Source: PRO6 sp035565775
GTDB taxonomy: Bacteria; Pseudomonadota; Alphaproteobacteria; Rhizobiales; Xanthobacteraceae
DNA: 64,000 bases
Reading direction: 5' to 3'
Assembly: GCA_035565775.1 (NCBI GenBank)
Contig: DATMRW010000014.1
Coordinates: 1 to 64,000 of the forward strand
Part shown: piece after piece, positions 46,456-56,152 of the stretch
How positions within the stretch are numbered: the stretch's first letter is position 1
Layout: every line of letters starts with the position of its first letter
The notes under the pieces: generated by a model
Databases searched by the model: none
What the model saw: the letters and a program-made list of their open reading frames with translations, nothing else
What the model was told of the DNA's origin: nothing
Program-made: the position numbers and the translations under genes

Positions 46456-46583
46456 GTTGACGCCTTCTGCTGCATTTCGTGCGGGTATCGCAACAAGCAA
46501 GTTCCCCTTCAGTGTCGGTCGCGCTCATGGTAGGTCGATAAACCGGCCAGAGGGAAACTCCGGATTGGACAGGATTACAAGGC

Positions 46584-47681
46584 TTGACTTTGGTGAATGA
46601 TGACTCCGCTTTGGTCTTGGGCATCGAGACCACCTGCGACGAAACCGCTGCCGCGGTGATCGAACGGCGGCGAGACGGCTCCGGCCGCATCCTCTCCAAT
46701 GTCGTGCGCTCCCAGATCGACGAGCATATTCCTTTTGGCGGCGTCGTGCCGGAAATCGCCGCCCGCGCCCATGTCGATCTGCTCGACGGCATCATTTCCA
46801 GCGCCATGGCTGAGGCCGGCGTCGACTATTCCCGGCTCTCGGCGGTCGCCGCCGCGGCCGGCCCCGGCCTGATCGGCGGCGTGATCGTCGGGCTGACCAC
46901 CGCCAAGGCCATCGCCCTCGTGCAGCGGATCCCGCTGGTCGCGGTCAATCACCTCGAGGCGCATGCCCTCACCCCCCGCCTGACCGAGCCGCTCGAATTC
47001 CCCTACTGCCTGTTCCTCGCCTCCGGCGGCCACACCCAGATCGTCGCGGTGCTCGGGGTCGACGACTATGTCCGCCTCGGCACCACGGTCGACGACGCGC
47101 TCGGCGAGGCCTTCGACAAGGTCGCCAAGATGCTGAGCCTGCCCTATCCCGGCGGGCCGCAGGTCGAGCAGGCGGCGAAGCGCGGCGATGCCGCCCGCTT
47201 TGCCCTGCCGCGGCCGATGATCGGCCGGCCCGACGCCAATTTCTCGTTCTCCGGCCTGAAAACCGCGGTCCGCACCGCGATCGCCGATCTCGGCACCATG
47301 ACCGACGCCGACAAGGACGACCTTTGCGCCGGCTTTCAAGCCGCCGCGCTCGAATCGGTCGCCGACCGGCTCGCCGCCGGCCTCAAACTGTTCCGCGAGC
47401 GCTATGGCGCACCGCAGGCGCTGGTCGCCGCTGGCGGCGTCGCCGCCAATCAGGCGATGCGGGCCAAGCTCGAAGCGGTCGCCGCGGATGCCGCAACGCC
47501 GCTGGTGCTGCCGCCGCCTGCGCTGTGCACCGATAACGGGGCGATGATCGCCTGGGCCGGCGCCGAGCGGCTCGCGCTCGGCCTGATCGACGATCTCAAC
47601 ACCTCGCCCCGCGCCCGCTGGCCGCTCGACAACAACGTCACCGTGCCGACGAAATTCTCCAACACCCGCGCGCATTTCTAG
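46584..47681 (+). CDS. tsaD: tRNA N6-adenosine threonylcarbamoyltransferase TsaD
   Basis: 365 aa ASKHA-fold enzyme transferring threonylcarbamoyl to A37 of ANN-reading tRNAs, cytoplasmic, with TsaB/TsaE. Seen: VLGIETTCDETAAAVI (ATP-binding), HIPFGGVVPEIAARAHVDLL, iron-binding VAVNHLEAHALTPRL, LASGGHTQIVAVLGV and DDALGEAFDKVAKMLSLPYP, FSFSGLKTAV, VAAGGVAANQAMR and CTDNGAMIAWAG. The start is not ATG: TTG at 46584 or GTG at 46593. Divergent from hemD; gpsA follows immediately. Confidence 0.95.
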   Translation: MTLVNDDSALVLGIETTCDETAAAVIERRRDGSGRILSNVVRSQIDEHIPFGGVVPEIAARAHVDLLDGIISSAMAEAGVDYSRLSAVAAAAGPGLIGGVIVGLTTAKAIALVQRIPLVAVNHLEAHALTPRLTEPLEFPYCLFLASGGHTQIVAVLGVDDYVRLGTTVDDALGEAFDKVAKMLSLPYPGGPQVEQAAKRGDAARFALPRPMIGRPDANFSFSGLKTAVRTAIADLGTMTDADKDDLCAGFQAAALESVADRLAAGLKLFRERYGAPQALVAAGGVAANQAMRAKLEAVAADAATPLVLPPPALCTDNGAMIAWAGAERLALGLIDDLNTSPRARWPLDNNVTVPTKFSNTRAHF

Positions 47682-48683
47682 ATGTCGGACAAAGCCTTAC
47701 AGTCAGTCGCAGTCATCGGCGCCGGTGCCTGGGGCACCGCCCTCGCCAACGCCGCAGCCCGCGCCGGCCGCGATGTCAGCCTGCATCCGCGCGACGAAGC
47801 CGCCCGCGCGGCGATCGCGAAAACCCGCGAAAGCCCGCGCCTGCCCGGCGTCGCCCTGGAAGATCGCGTTCGCGTCGCCAGCGGGCCGGCCGAAGTTTTG
47901 GCCGCCGATATCGTGCTGATCGTCACCCCGGCCCAGCATCTGCGCGAGGCGGTGACCGCGCTGGCACCGCACCTGCGCGACGGCACCCCGGTCGTCGCGT
48001 GCGCCAAGGGCATCGAGCGCGGCAGCCACGCCTTCATGACCGAGGTGATCGCCGCCGCCGCGCCAAGCGCCACGCCCGCGATCCTCTCCGGCCCGAGCTT
48101 CGCCGACGACGTCGCCCGCGGCCTGCCGACCGCCGTGACCCTGGCGAGCAGCGATGAGGGAACAGCCGCGCGGCTCGTGCAGGCGCTCGGCTCGGCGACG
48201 TTCCGGCCCTATCACACCACCGACGTGCGCGGCGTCGAAATCGGGGGCGCCGCCAAGAATGTTCTGGCCATCGCCGCCGGCATCGTCGCGGGCAAACGCC
48301 TCGGCGCGTCGGCGCTCGCCGCGCTCACGACGCGCGGCTTTGCCGAACTGATGCGCTTCGGCCGCGCCCATGGCGCGCGCACGGAGACGCTCGCCGGCCT
48401 GTCCGGCCTTGGCGATCTCATTCTTTCCTGCTCAAGCCCGCAATCGAGAAATTTTTCCTTCGGTCTTGCGCTCGGCGAGGGAAAAAATCTCGAGGAGGCC
48501 GGCGGCGGCAAACTGGCCGAGGGTGTGTTCACCGCCTCGGTACTGCTCGAACTTGCCTGCGCCGCACAAATCGACATGCCAATCACCGAAGCCGTCGCCG
48601 CGATCCTCGCCGGCCGGCTCGGCCTCGACGATGCCATCAACGGATTGCTGGCGCGTCCCTTCAAGTCGGAGGAAGACAAATGA
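47682..48683 (+). CDS. gpsA: glycerol-3-phosphate dehydrogenase [NAD(P)+]
   Basis: 333 aa. Makes sn-glycerol-3-phosphate for phospholipids from dihydroxyacetone phosphate. Rossmann motif VAVIGAGAWGTALANAAARA (8-27), substrate-binding CAKGIERGS and ILSGPSFADDVARGLPTAV, catalytic Lys in GGAAKNVLAIAAGIVAGKRL, and GLGDLILSCSSPQSRNFSFG. The ATG directly abuts the tsaD stop and its own stop overlaps the EVE-protein start (ATGA). Confidence 0.96.
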   Translation: MSDKALQSVAVIGAGAWGTALANAAARAGRDVSLHPRDEAARAAIAKTRESPRLPGVALEDRVRVASGPAEVLAADIVLIVTPAQHLREAVTALAPHLRDGTPVVACAKGIERGSHAFMTEVIAAAAPSATPAILSGPSFADDVARGLPTAVTLASSDEGTAARLVQALGSATFRPYHTTDVRGVEIGGAAKNVLAIAAGIVAGKRLGASALAALTTRGFAELMRFGRAHGARTETLAGLSGLGDLILSCSSPQSRNFSFGLALGEGKNLEEAGGGKLAEGVFTASVLLELACAAQIDMPITEAVAAILAGRLGLDDAINGLLARPFKSEEDK

Positions 48684-49093
48684 ATTACTGGCTCGTCAAA
48701 TCGGAGCCGGACACCTGGTCCTGGGACCAGCAGGTCGGAAAGGGTGAAGCAGGTGAAGCCTGGAACGGCGTGCGCAACCATGCCGCCAAGCTCAACATGA
48801 TGCGGATGAAGATCGGCGACCGCGCCTTCTTCTATCACTCCAACGAAGGCCGCGAGATCGTCGGCATCGTCGAAATCATCCGCGAGCATTATCCCGATCC
48901 GACCGACCCGACCGGCAAGTTCGTCTGCGTCGATCTCAAGGCAGTCAAACCCTTCCCCAAGCCCGTCACGCTGGCGGAGTTGAAAGCCGATCCGCGTTTT
49001 GCCGAGATGGCCCTGATCAAATTATCGCGCCTATCGGTGCAACCGGTCACTGCAACCGACTGGAAGATCGTCTGTAAAATGGGCGGCGTCTGA
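48680..49093 (+). CDS. EVE domain-containing protein (thymocyte nuclear protein 1 family)
   Basis: 137 aa. MNYWLVKSEPDTWSWDQQVG at the N-terminus and WNGVRNHAAKLNMMRMKIGD, RAFFYHSNEGREIVGIVEII define the PUA-like EVE domain, proposed to bind modified nucleic-acid bases. It is a single-domain, stand-alone form, so a defence or methylation-reader role is not implied by neighbours; association with gpsA and tsaD is widespread. Start overlaps gpsA stop by four bases. Confidence 0.93.
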   Translation: MNYWLVKSEPDTWSWDQQVGKGEAGEAWNGVRNHAAKLNMMRMKIGDRAFFYHSNEGREIVGIVEIIREHYPDPTDPTGKFVCVDLKAVKPFPKPVTLAELKADPRFAEMALIKLSRLSVQPVTATDWKIVCKMGGV

Positions 49094-49291
49094 CGCCGGC
49101 GAAGTAGAGAAATTTACATAAGGTGGCGGCGCGGCGCCGCCCCCTGCAATGCATCGAAGATGCTCCGTGCTTTACACGACAAAAGTGCTATGAACGGCGG
49201 CTTGTCGAGCCTTGCCGGCGCGGAGCATAATGTTTCGGAATTTTTTGCGCGGTCTGCCTTGCACCGTGCAACCTGCGTGGAGGACCGTCTG

Positions 49292-51241
<1,950 letters not shown>

Positions 51242-51580
51242 TCACAGGCCGTCCCGCGACCGGTTCGCCGGACGAGGAACCACGGCGAATAATCCAAGCG
51301 CCTGTCCTCAGCCACGAGGGCAGGCGCTTTCTCTTTGCACTCGCCCCGCGCCGCAAGCACCGCAAAAGCATTTGCCGCAGGTGTGGCATTCGCGTCATTT
51401 ACTTTGGCATGCGTTTTTTGCTTTTGAGTGGTTTGCCGCAACATTGCCGCGCGGGCTTTCCATAGTGCTCCACTCAAGGTCCCGCCAATCGTTTCGGACT
51501 CGTGTTTCGCCGGACCTGTGCTTTCTCACTGCCCGGACAGATTACGACAAGACGTTTCAGAGTGTGCGGGAGAGATTGAG
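51242..51580. other. spacer between acs and the L,D-transpeptidase gene
   Basis: Contains the acs terminator (51296-51336) and, beyond it, about 240 bases of promoter/leader for the transpeptidase. No gene supported; in-frame codons from 51428 onwards do not look like a signal peptide. Confidence 0.6.
51296..51336 (+). terminator. rho-independent terminator after acs
   Basis: 14-base arms AAGCGCCTGTCCTC and GAGGGCAGGCGCTT (one G-U pair), loop AGCCAC, followed by TTCTCTTT. Confidence 0.82.
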
Positions 51581-52114
51581 TTGCGCGGATTTGCTTTCGG
51601 CCTTTTTCTGATCTTGAGCGTCGGCACGGCTGCGGCTACGCCGTTCTCGGCGGCGCCCACCACGACCGGCACGTCGCAGCTGGTGAAATTCAGCGACGAA
51701 TACGCCCCCGGCACCATCGTGGTGAAAACGCGCGAGCGAAGACTTTATCTGGTAGTCGAGCCGGGGCTCGCGATCCGCTATCCGGTCGGCGTCGGCAAGG
51801 CCGGCAAGCAGTGGTCCGGCGTCGCCACCATTGACGGCAAGTATCGCCATCCGGCTTGGTCGCCGCCGGCCACCGTCAAGCGCGACAATCCCTCGATCCC
51901 GGATGTCATCCCCGGCGGCTCGCCTGCCAATCCGATGGGCGTCGCCGCGATGACGCTATCCGGCGGCGGCGAATACGCCATCCACGGCACCAACCGGCCG
52001 AACTCAATCGGCGGCTTCGTGTCCTATGGCTGCATCCGCATGCACAATCATGACATCACCGATCTGTTTGCCCGCGTCGCCGTTGGCACGACCGTGGTGG
52101 TGACGCCGCGCTGA
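51581..52114 (+). CDS. L,D-transpeptidase (YkuD domain), exported
   Basis: 177 aa from TTG at 51581. Peptidoglycan cross-linking or lipoprotein-anchoring enzyme of the periplasm. Signal: LRGFAFGLFLILSVGTAAAT. YkuD domain: PGTIVVKTRERRLYLVVEPG, GVGKAGKQWSGVATIDGKYR and the active site EYAIHGTNRPNSIGGFVSYG-CIRMHN with His and the nucleophilic Cys. The TTG start is chosen because the signal peptide begins there and GGGAGAG lies just upstream; no ATG is available in a suitable place. Small, single-domain type frequent in Rhizobiales. Confidence 0.88.
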   Translation: MRGFAFGLFLILSVGTAAATPFSAAPTTTGTSQLVKFSDEYAPGTIVVKTRERRLYLVVEPGLAIRYPVGVGKAGKQWSGVATIDGKYRHPAWSPPATVKRDNPSIPDVIPGGSPANPMGVAAMTLSGGGEYAIHGTNRPNSIGGFVSYGCIRMHNHDITDLFARVAVGTTVVVTPR

Positions 52115-52131
52115 GCGCGGCGCAGCCTTGA

Positions 52132-52521
52132 TCAGACGAGCTTGAGTTTGCGGTCGATGACCTGAAGCACGCGGTCGAGATCGTGGCCGCGGCGCAACAC
52201 GAGGCCGCCGGCCGCGATCACGCTATAGGCGCCCTGCTTGCGCGCCAGCTTCGGATCTTTTTCGATGCGGTACAGCGGCACTTCGGAAGCACGGCGGAAG
52301 ATCGAGAACACCGCGCGGTCCCTCGTGAAGTCGATGGCGTAGTCGCGCCATTCGCCCTCGGCGACCTTGCGGCCATAGATATTCAAAATGCTGTTCAGCT
52401 CGAGACGGTTGAACACCACGCTGGTCGGATGCGGAGCGGCAGCGCCTTGCCGGTCCGCTCCCGGGCTCCCTATGGGGTCGGCCTCACCCGACATCGAACT
52501 CATCGCGACCTCTCCTGTCAT
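52132..52521 (-). CDS. DUF2794 family protein
   Basis: 129 aa, function unknown, conserved in alphaproteobacteria. After a ~33-residue variable N-terminus the conserved region is SVVFNRLELNSILNIYGRKV, EGEWRDYAIDFTRDRAVFSI, and RASEVPLYRIEKDPKLARKQ, ending GLVLRRGHDLDRVLQVIDRK. ATG at 52521. Convergent with the transpeptidase gene, 17 bases apart. Confidence 0.9.
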   Translation of the reverse strand: MTGEVAMSSMSGEADPIGSPGADRQGAAAPHPTSVVFNRLELNSILNIYGRKVAEGEWRDYAIDFTRDRAVFSIFRRASEVPLYRIEKDPKLARKQGAYSVIAAGGLVLRRGHDLDRVLQVIDRKLKLV

Positions 52522-52694
52522 CGCAGCGTCACAGACATGATCCGCCTGCGCGGGCGGCGCTGCAAGCCCGAATTCCGCGACGCTGTGTCGCCCAGAGCGC
52601 AGACAGCGGAAAAATCACGTATTCGTTAGGTAAAATCATAATGGCGCCGCAATTCGGTCAATCGGCCGCCGCCGTCGGATGCGAACTTTCAGAA

Positions 52695-52806
52695 ACTGCG
52701 TTGGTCCGATCTTGATTGATCGGATTCCTCAGCCCCCAGCCCCCCGGTTGGTCGGGATCGGACCTGACGCAGTCCCCAACTCAAGCTGGCGAGAGCCAGC
52801 TTTTTT
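52695..52806 (+). ncRNA. candidate small RNA with alternative pairing and an intrinsic terminator
   Basis: In an otherwise empty intergenic region a plus-strand structure can be drawn: ACTGCGT (52695-52701) with ACGCAGT (52767-52773) and GGTCCGATC (52703-52711) with GATCGGACC (52756-52764), closing a C-rich loop. TCCGATC (52705-52711) can instead pair locally with GATCGGA (52718-52724), so two folds exclude each other. The element ends at a strong plus-strand terminator (52783-52806) that serves no visible protein gene. No match to tmRNA, SRP RNA or RNase P features. The 5' end is unknown; it may start upstream of 52695. Confidence 0.55.
52783..52806 (+). terminator. rho-independent terminator on the plus strand
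   Basis: AAGCTGGC, loop GAGA, GCCAGCTT followed by four more T. Strong only for rightward transcription. The nearest rightward protein gene ends at 52114, about 670 bases earlier, so a separate short transcript is likely. Confidence 0.85.
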
Positions 52807-52816
52807 GTTGCCCTCG

Positions 52817-54160
52817 CTAAACCTGTTGGGGCGCGGATGAAAGACCTGCACGAAGGCCATCAAGCAACAGATCCGCATGCTCTTCCGCGAATACAAGCGG
52901 CGGGCGAATCTTCAAAATGTTGCCGTGCGGCCCGGTGGCGCTGATCAGAATCCGGTTCCGGCGCAGTTCGTTCACCAGCCACCCTGCCGTGACTGCATCC
53001 GGCGTTTTCGTCTTTCGGTCGCACACCAGTTCCACCCCGACGAACAGGCCACAGCCGCGCACATCGCCGATCGCCTCGAAGCGCTCGCCGAGCTGCTTCA
53101 GACCCTTGATCAGATGCGTGCCGACCCGCGCGGCATTGGCCTGCAGACCTTCCTCCTGGATCACCGCCAGCGTCGCCATGGCGGCGGCGCAGGACACGGG
53201 GTTGCCGCCGAACGTGTTGAAGTAGCGCGCCTTGCGGCCGAATTCCGCCACTAGCCGCGGCTGCATTACGAGACCAGCGACCGGATGGCCGTTGCCCATC
53301 GGCTTGCCGAGCGAGACGAGATCCGGCGTCAGGCCATGGCGGGCGAATCCCCACAGCGCCTCGCCGAGACGGCCAAAGCCCGGCTGCACTTCATCCGCAA
53401 TGAAGAGCCCGCCGGCCTTACGCACCTCATCAACCGCCCCGCGCAGAAATCCCGCGGGCTCCGTGAACACGCCATCGCTCGAAAACACCGTGTCGCAGAT
53501 CAGTGCCGCAACGCCGAAGCCATCCGCGTTGAGGCTGTCGATGGCATCGCTGACGTCCGCCGCAAAACTGGTTCCGACATCGCCGGACGCGCGATAGGAA
53601 TCCGGCGCCGGCACGAGGCGCACGTGATTGCCGCGCGGCACGTCGCGGCCGAGCGATGGCGACAGCTGCGACATCGCCGAGGTGACGCCGTGATAGGCAT
53701 GCTCGGTGACAATGATCCCGCTCGCGCCGGTAAACGCACCCGCCAGCCGCAGCGCGAGATCGTTCGCCTCGCTGCCGGTGCAGGTGAACATCACATGGCC
53801 AAGCTCGGGCGGAAAGGTCGCCAGCAGCCGCTCGGCATATTCGAGGATCGTGTCGTGGAGATAGCGCGTGTGCGTGTTGAGGAGCGCGGCCTGACGGGCG
53901 ATCGCATCGACCACGCGGGGGTGGCAATGCCCGACGGAAGCGACGTTGTTGTAGACGTCGAGATAACCGTTACCGTCCTGATCGAACAGCCAAACGCCCT
54001 CGCCGCGCACGAGATGCAGCGGCTCCTCATAGAACAGCCGGTAGGCCGGCCCGAGCAGACGCTGGCGGCGCGCAACCATGCTCTGCTGATCGGGCGAGAG
54101 CGCCCCGGCCTTCGCCGGATCGAACGCGTTGGCCATGGCCTGCGGCAGTCGTTCGTTCAT
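52817..54160 (-). CDS. class III aminotransferase-fold PLP protein, phospho-lyase subfamily (AGXT2L-like)
   Basis: 447 aa. Conserved blocks YLDVYNNVASVGHCHPRVVD, LLNTHTRYLHDTILEYAERL and FTCTGSEANDLALRLAGAF closely follow human ETNPPL/PHYKPL (AGXT2L1/2), enzymes that cleave phosphoethanolamine or 5-phosphohydroxylysine to an aldehyde, ammonia and phosphate. PLP residues: Asp256 in IADEVQPGFGR and Lys286 in SLGKPMGNGHP. So lyase rather than aminotransferase activity is predicted. ATG at 54160 (upstream frame is a shadow of the kinase gene) overlaps the kinase stop by four bases. Forms a pathway pair with the kinase encoded just upstream; substrate unknown. Confidence 0.86.
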   Translation of the reverse strand: MNERLPQAMANAFDPAKAGALSPDQQSMVARRQRLLGPAYRLFYEEPLHLVRGEGVWLFDQDGNGYLDVYNNVASVGHCHPRVVDAIARQAALLNTHTRYLHDTILEYAERLLATFPPELGHVMFTCTGSEANDLALRLAGAFTGASGIIVTEHAYHGVTSAMSQLSPSLGRDVPRGNHVRLVPAPDSYRASGDVGTSFAADVSDAIDSLNADGFGVAALICDTVFSSDGVFTEPAGFLRGAVDEVRKAGGLFIADEVQPGFGRLGEALWGFARHGLTPDLVSLGKPMGNGHPVAGLVMQPRLVAEFGRKARYFNTFGGNPVSCAAAMATLAVIQEEGLQANAARVGTHLIKGLKQLGERFEAIGDVRGCGLFVGVELVCDRKTKTPDAVTAGWLVNELRRNRILISATGPHGNILKIRPPLVFAEEHADLLLDGLRAGLSSAPQQV

Positions 54161-55224
54161 GGCAATTTTTCCTTTCCGCATGCGCGTTGCAGAGCGTCGC
54201 GCACATCCTGACGCGCCAGCCGCCCTAAGGCGGACAGGCTTTTCCAGGCGCGCGGATTGTTGCGCAAGATATACGCCCGATTGTGAGGATGACGCGCCGC
54301 GCGCCATTCGGTGACGGCGACGATCATCACTTGCCGCGCGCGAACGAGATCGAGCAGAAAATCGAGTTCGTCATCCATCAGCGGCAGCACCGCATGATAG
54401 CGCGCTGTGAAATCCGTCAGCAGATCGAGCGGATCGCTGCCATCGAGCGGCAGATAGGCGATCGCCGTAGCAAGGTCGCTGATCAGGGGCGCGCGGATCA
54501 GATCGCCGAAATCGATGATGCCGGTGATCGTGCCTCCGCCATCCGCGGCAACGAGGATGTTGTGCGGATTGAAATCGTTATGGATCGCCTGCGCGCGCAG
54601 ATGCGGCAGCCGCGGCGCGGTGTGGGCTTCATACTCATCGAGCATGCGTGCGGCAAAGGCGCGGCGATCGGCATCTGCGATGCTGCCGACGAGCGGCCGG
54701 ACGCGCAGCGCCTTGCTGGCATCCCACAAAAGATCGTGCTCTGCCGACGGGTGCTGAAAGTCTTCGAGCGCCAGCGCAAGCTGCGCAAGGAGCGGCGCAA
54801 GGAGCGGCCGGAACGCGCCCTGCTCCGAACTCGCCGCCAGCGCATCCCCGGGCAGAAACGTCATCAGGCGCACGATGTGCCGCCGGCCGCCAGAGAGCGC
54901 GACGACAACTTCGTCCTCGCCATTGCGCGTGGCGATCAGGCGCGGCACGGGAAGCTGCGGCGCGCGGCACTCGAGATGACGCAAGGCCGCCGTCTGCAGG
55001 TTGGTGACGCTTGGTGCCTCGGCGCTGCTGGCGAATTTCAAAAGATAGTCGGCGCCATCACTGGCGCGCATGCGAAAATTTCCGTCGCGCTCGCTGGAGA
55101 GCGCGGTGGCCTGCGCGGCAAGATTGAAATGCTCGCGCAGCACCGCTTCGGCTTCGGCGCAACTGACCATCGTGGCCGGCGCGCCAAGCAGGGGATCAAC
55201 ATTGTTCGAGGCGAAGCCCACCAT
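54157..55224 (-). CDS. phosphotransferase, hydroxylysine-kinase-like (APH fold)
   Basis: 355 aa aminoglycoside-phosphotransferase fold. Seen: SSERDGNFRMRASDGADYLL with the ATP-site Lys after it (LLKFAS), HIVRLMTFLPGDALA (hinge), catalytic loop AIHNDFNPHNILVAADGG and metal-binding IIDFGDLIRAPLISDLATAI. The HNDFNPHNIL / FGD arrangement matches the hydroxylysine kinase (AGPHD1) branch. Stop overlaps the start of the phospho-lyase-like gene by four bases, so kinase and lyase are made together: phosphorylate an amino alcohol, then eliminate phosphate and ammonia. Not a drug-resistance enzyme by context. Confidence 0.83.
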   Translation of the reverse strand: MVGFASNNVDPLLGAPATMVSCAEAEAVLREHFNLAAQATALSSERDGNFRMRASDGADYLLKFASSAEAPSVTNLQTAALRHLECRAPQLPVPRLIATRNGEDEVVVALSGGRRHIVRLMTFLPGDALAASSEQGAFRPLLAPLLAQLALALEDFQHPSAEHDLLWDASKALRVRPLVGSIADADRRAFAARMLDEYEAHTAPRLPHLRAQAIHNDFNPHNILVAADGGGTITGIIDFGDLIRAPLISDLATAIAYLPLDGSDPLDLLTDFTARYHAVLPLMDDELDFLLDLVRARQVMIVAVTEWRAARHPHNRAYILRNNPRAWKSLSALGRLARQDVRDALQRACGKEKLP

Positions 55225-55263
55225 TCATCACTATCCGGCGCAGAATCCTGTCGCCGGAGCACT

Positions 55264-56025
55264 TCACCACGCCGACCAGCCCGCGTCGACCGCAATCGTC
55301 ACGCCATGGACTGAATCGGAATCGGAGCTTGCCAGATAAACAGCGGTGCCGGTCAGTTCCTCGGGATCGAGGAAGTCGCGCCCCGTCGGCGTCATCGCCT
55401 GCATCTGGCGGAGATAGGCTTCCTGCTCCGGGCCGCGCAGATGGGCGTTGAGGGGCGTGGCGATATTGCCGGGCGCGAGCGAATTCACGTTGATGTTGTG
55501 GCGGCCGATCTCGACGGCGAGCGCCCGCGTGAGGTTGACGACGCCGCCCTTGGCCGAGCAATAAGCCGGGCAGTTCGGCCCCGCCCCGATGCCCCAGATC
55601 GAGGAGATGTTGATCACCTTGCCGCGGCCGCGGCGCTTGAACTCCGGCAGCGCCGAGCGGACCAGAAAGAACGCGCCCTTGAGGTTGAGGTCGAGCTGCT
55701 CGTCCCAGATCTCCTCGGTGGTGTCCTCGATCGAGGCCGTGTGCATGATGCCGGCATTGTTCACGATGATATCGAGGCCGCCGAAGGTCGCGACGACGTT
55801 CTTCACCAGCGCCTCGATCGCCGGCACCTTCGAGCAGTCTGCGACAAAAGCCTCGGCGGTGCCGCCGGCGACGCGGATCTCGTCGACCACAGCCTGCGCC
55901 TTCGCCTTGTCGCGCGAGGCGACGATGGCGACCTTCGCGCCTTCCCTGGCGTAACGCTGTGCGATCGCCTTGCCGATCCCTTGCGTCGAGCCGGTGACGA
56001 TCGCAATTTTTCCTTCAAGCCTCAT
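55264..56025 (-). CDS. SDR family oxidoreductase
   Basis: 253 aa, NAD(P)-dependent. Cofactor motif IVTGSTQGIGKAIAQRYARE (8-27), IIVNNAGIMHTASIEDTTEE, catalytic Ser in VINISSIWGIGAG and AYCSAKGGVVNLTRALAVEI with Tyr-x3-Lys, then NVNSLAPGNIATPLNAHLRG. Starts the three-gene unit SDR-kinase-phospho-lyase (39 bases to the kinase). A hairpin at 56089-56122 separates it from the other SDR. Likely oxidises or reduces an alcohol/aldehyde of the same pathway; the exact step is inferred. Confidence 0.85.
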   Translation of the reverse strand: MRLEGKIAIVTGSTQGIGKAIAQRYAREGAKVAIVASRDKAKAQAVVDEIRVAGGTAEAFVADCSKVPAIEALVKNVVATFGGLDIIVNNAGIMHTASIEDTTEEIWDEQLDLNLKGAFFLVRSALPEFKRRGRGKVINISSIWGIGAGPNCPAYCSAKGGVVNLTRALAVEIGRHNINVNSLAPGNIATPLNAHLRGPEQEAYLRQMQAMTPTGRDFLDPEELTGTAVYLASSDSDSVHGVTIAVDAGWSAW

Positions 56026-56088
56026 GACGGAATCCTCCCTCGTGGCGCGGCTAACCGCCGCTCTGTTTGATTGCTATTCAAGATATGG

Positions 56089-56122
56089 CAAAGGCCACCG
56101 CGCGACTGAGCAGTGGCCTTTG
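56089..56122 (-). terminator. hairpin between two SDR genes
   Basis: CAAAGGCCAC (56089-56098) and GTGGCCTTTG (56113-56122), perfect 10 bp, 14-base loop. No long T-run on the minus strand, so termination may be partial; it probably splits two transcription units. Confidence 0.5.
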
Positions 56123-56152
56123 GGAGTGCGTGAAAGCGCGTGTCGCGCGGCC

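Noticed and set aside
46406..46807. 133-codon minus-strand frame between hemD and tsaD as a hemC remnant
   Set aside because: Translation has no hydroxymethylbilane synthase motif; it is antisense to tsaD and out of frame with hemD.
48680..49093. EVE-domain protein as part of a defence system
   Set aside because: Single domain, overlapping gpsA in a housekeeping order; no restriction or nuclease partner.
54157..55224. Calling the APH-fold kinase an antibiotic resistance gene or homoserine kinase
   Set aside because: Overlap with an AGXT2L-like phospho-lyase gene and the kinase motifs point to a hydroxylysine-kinase-like role.
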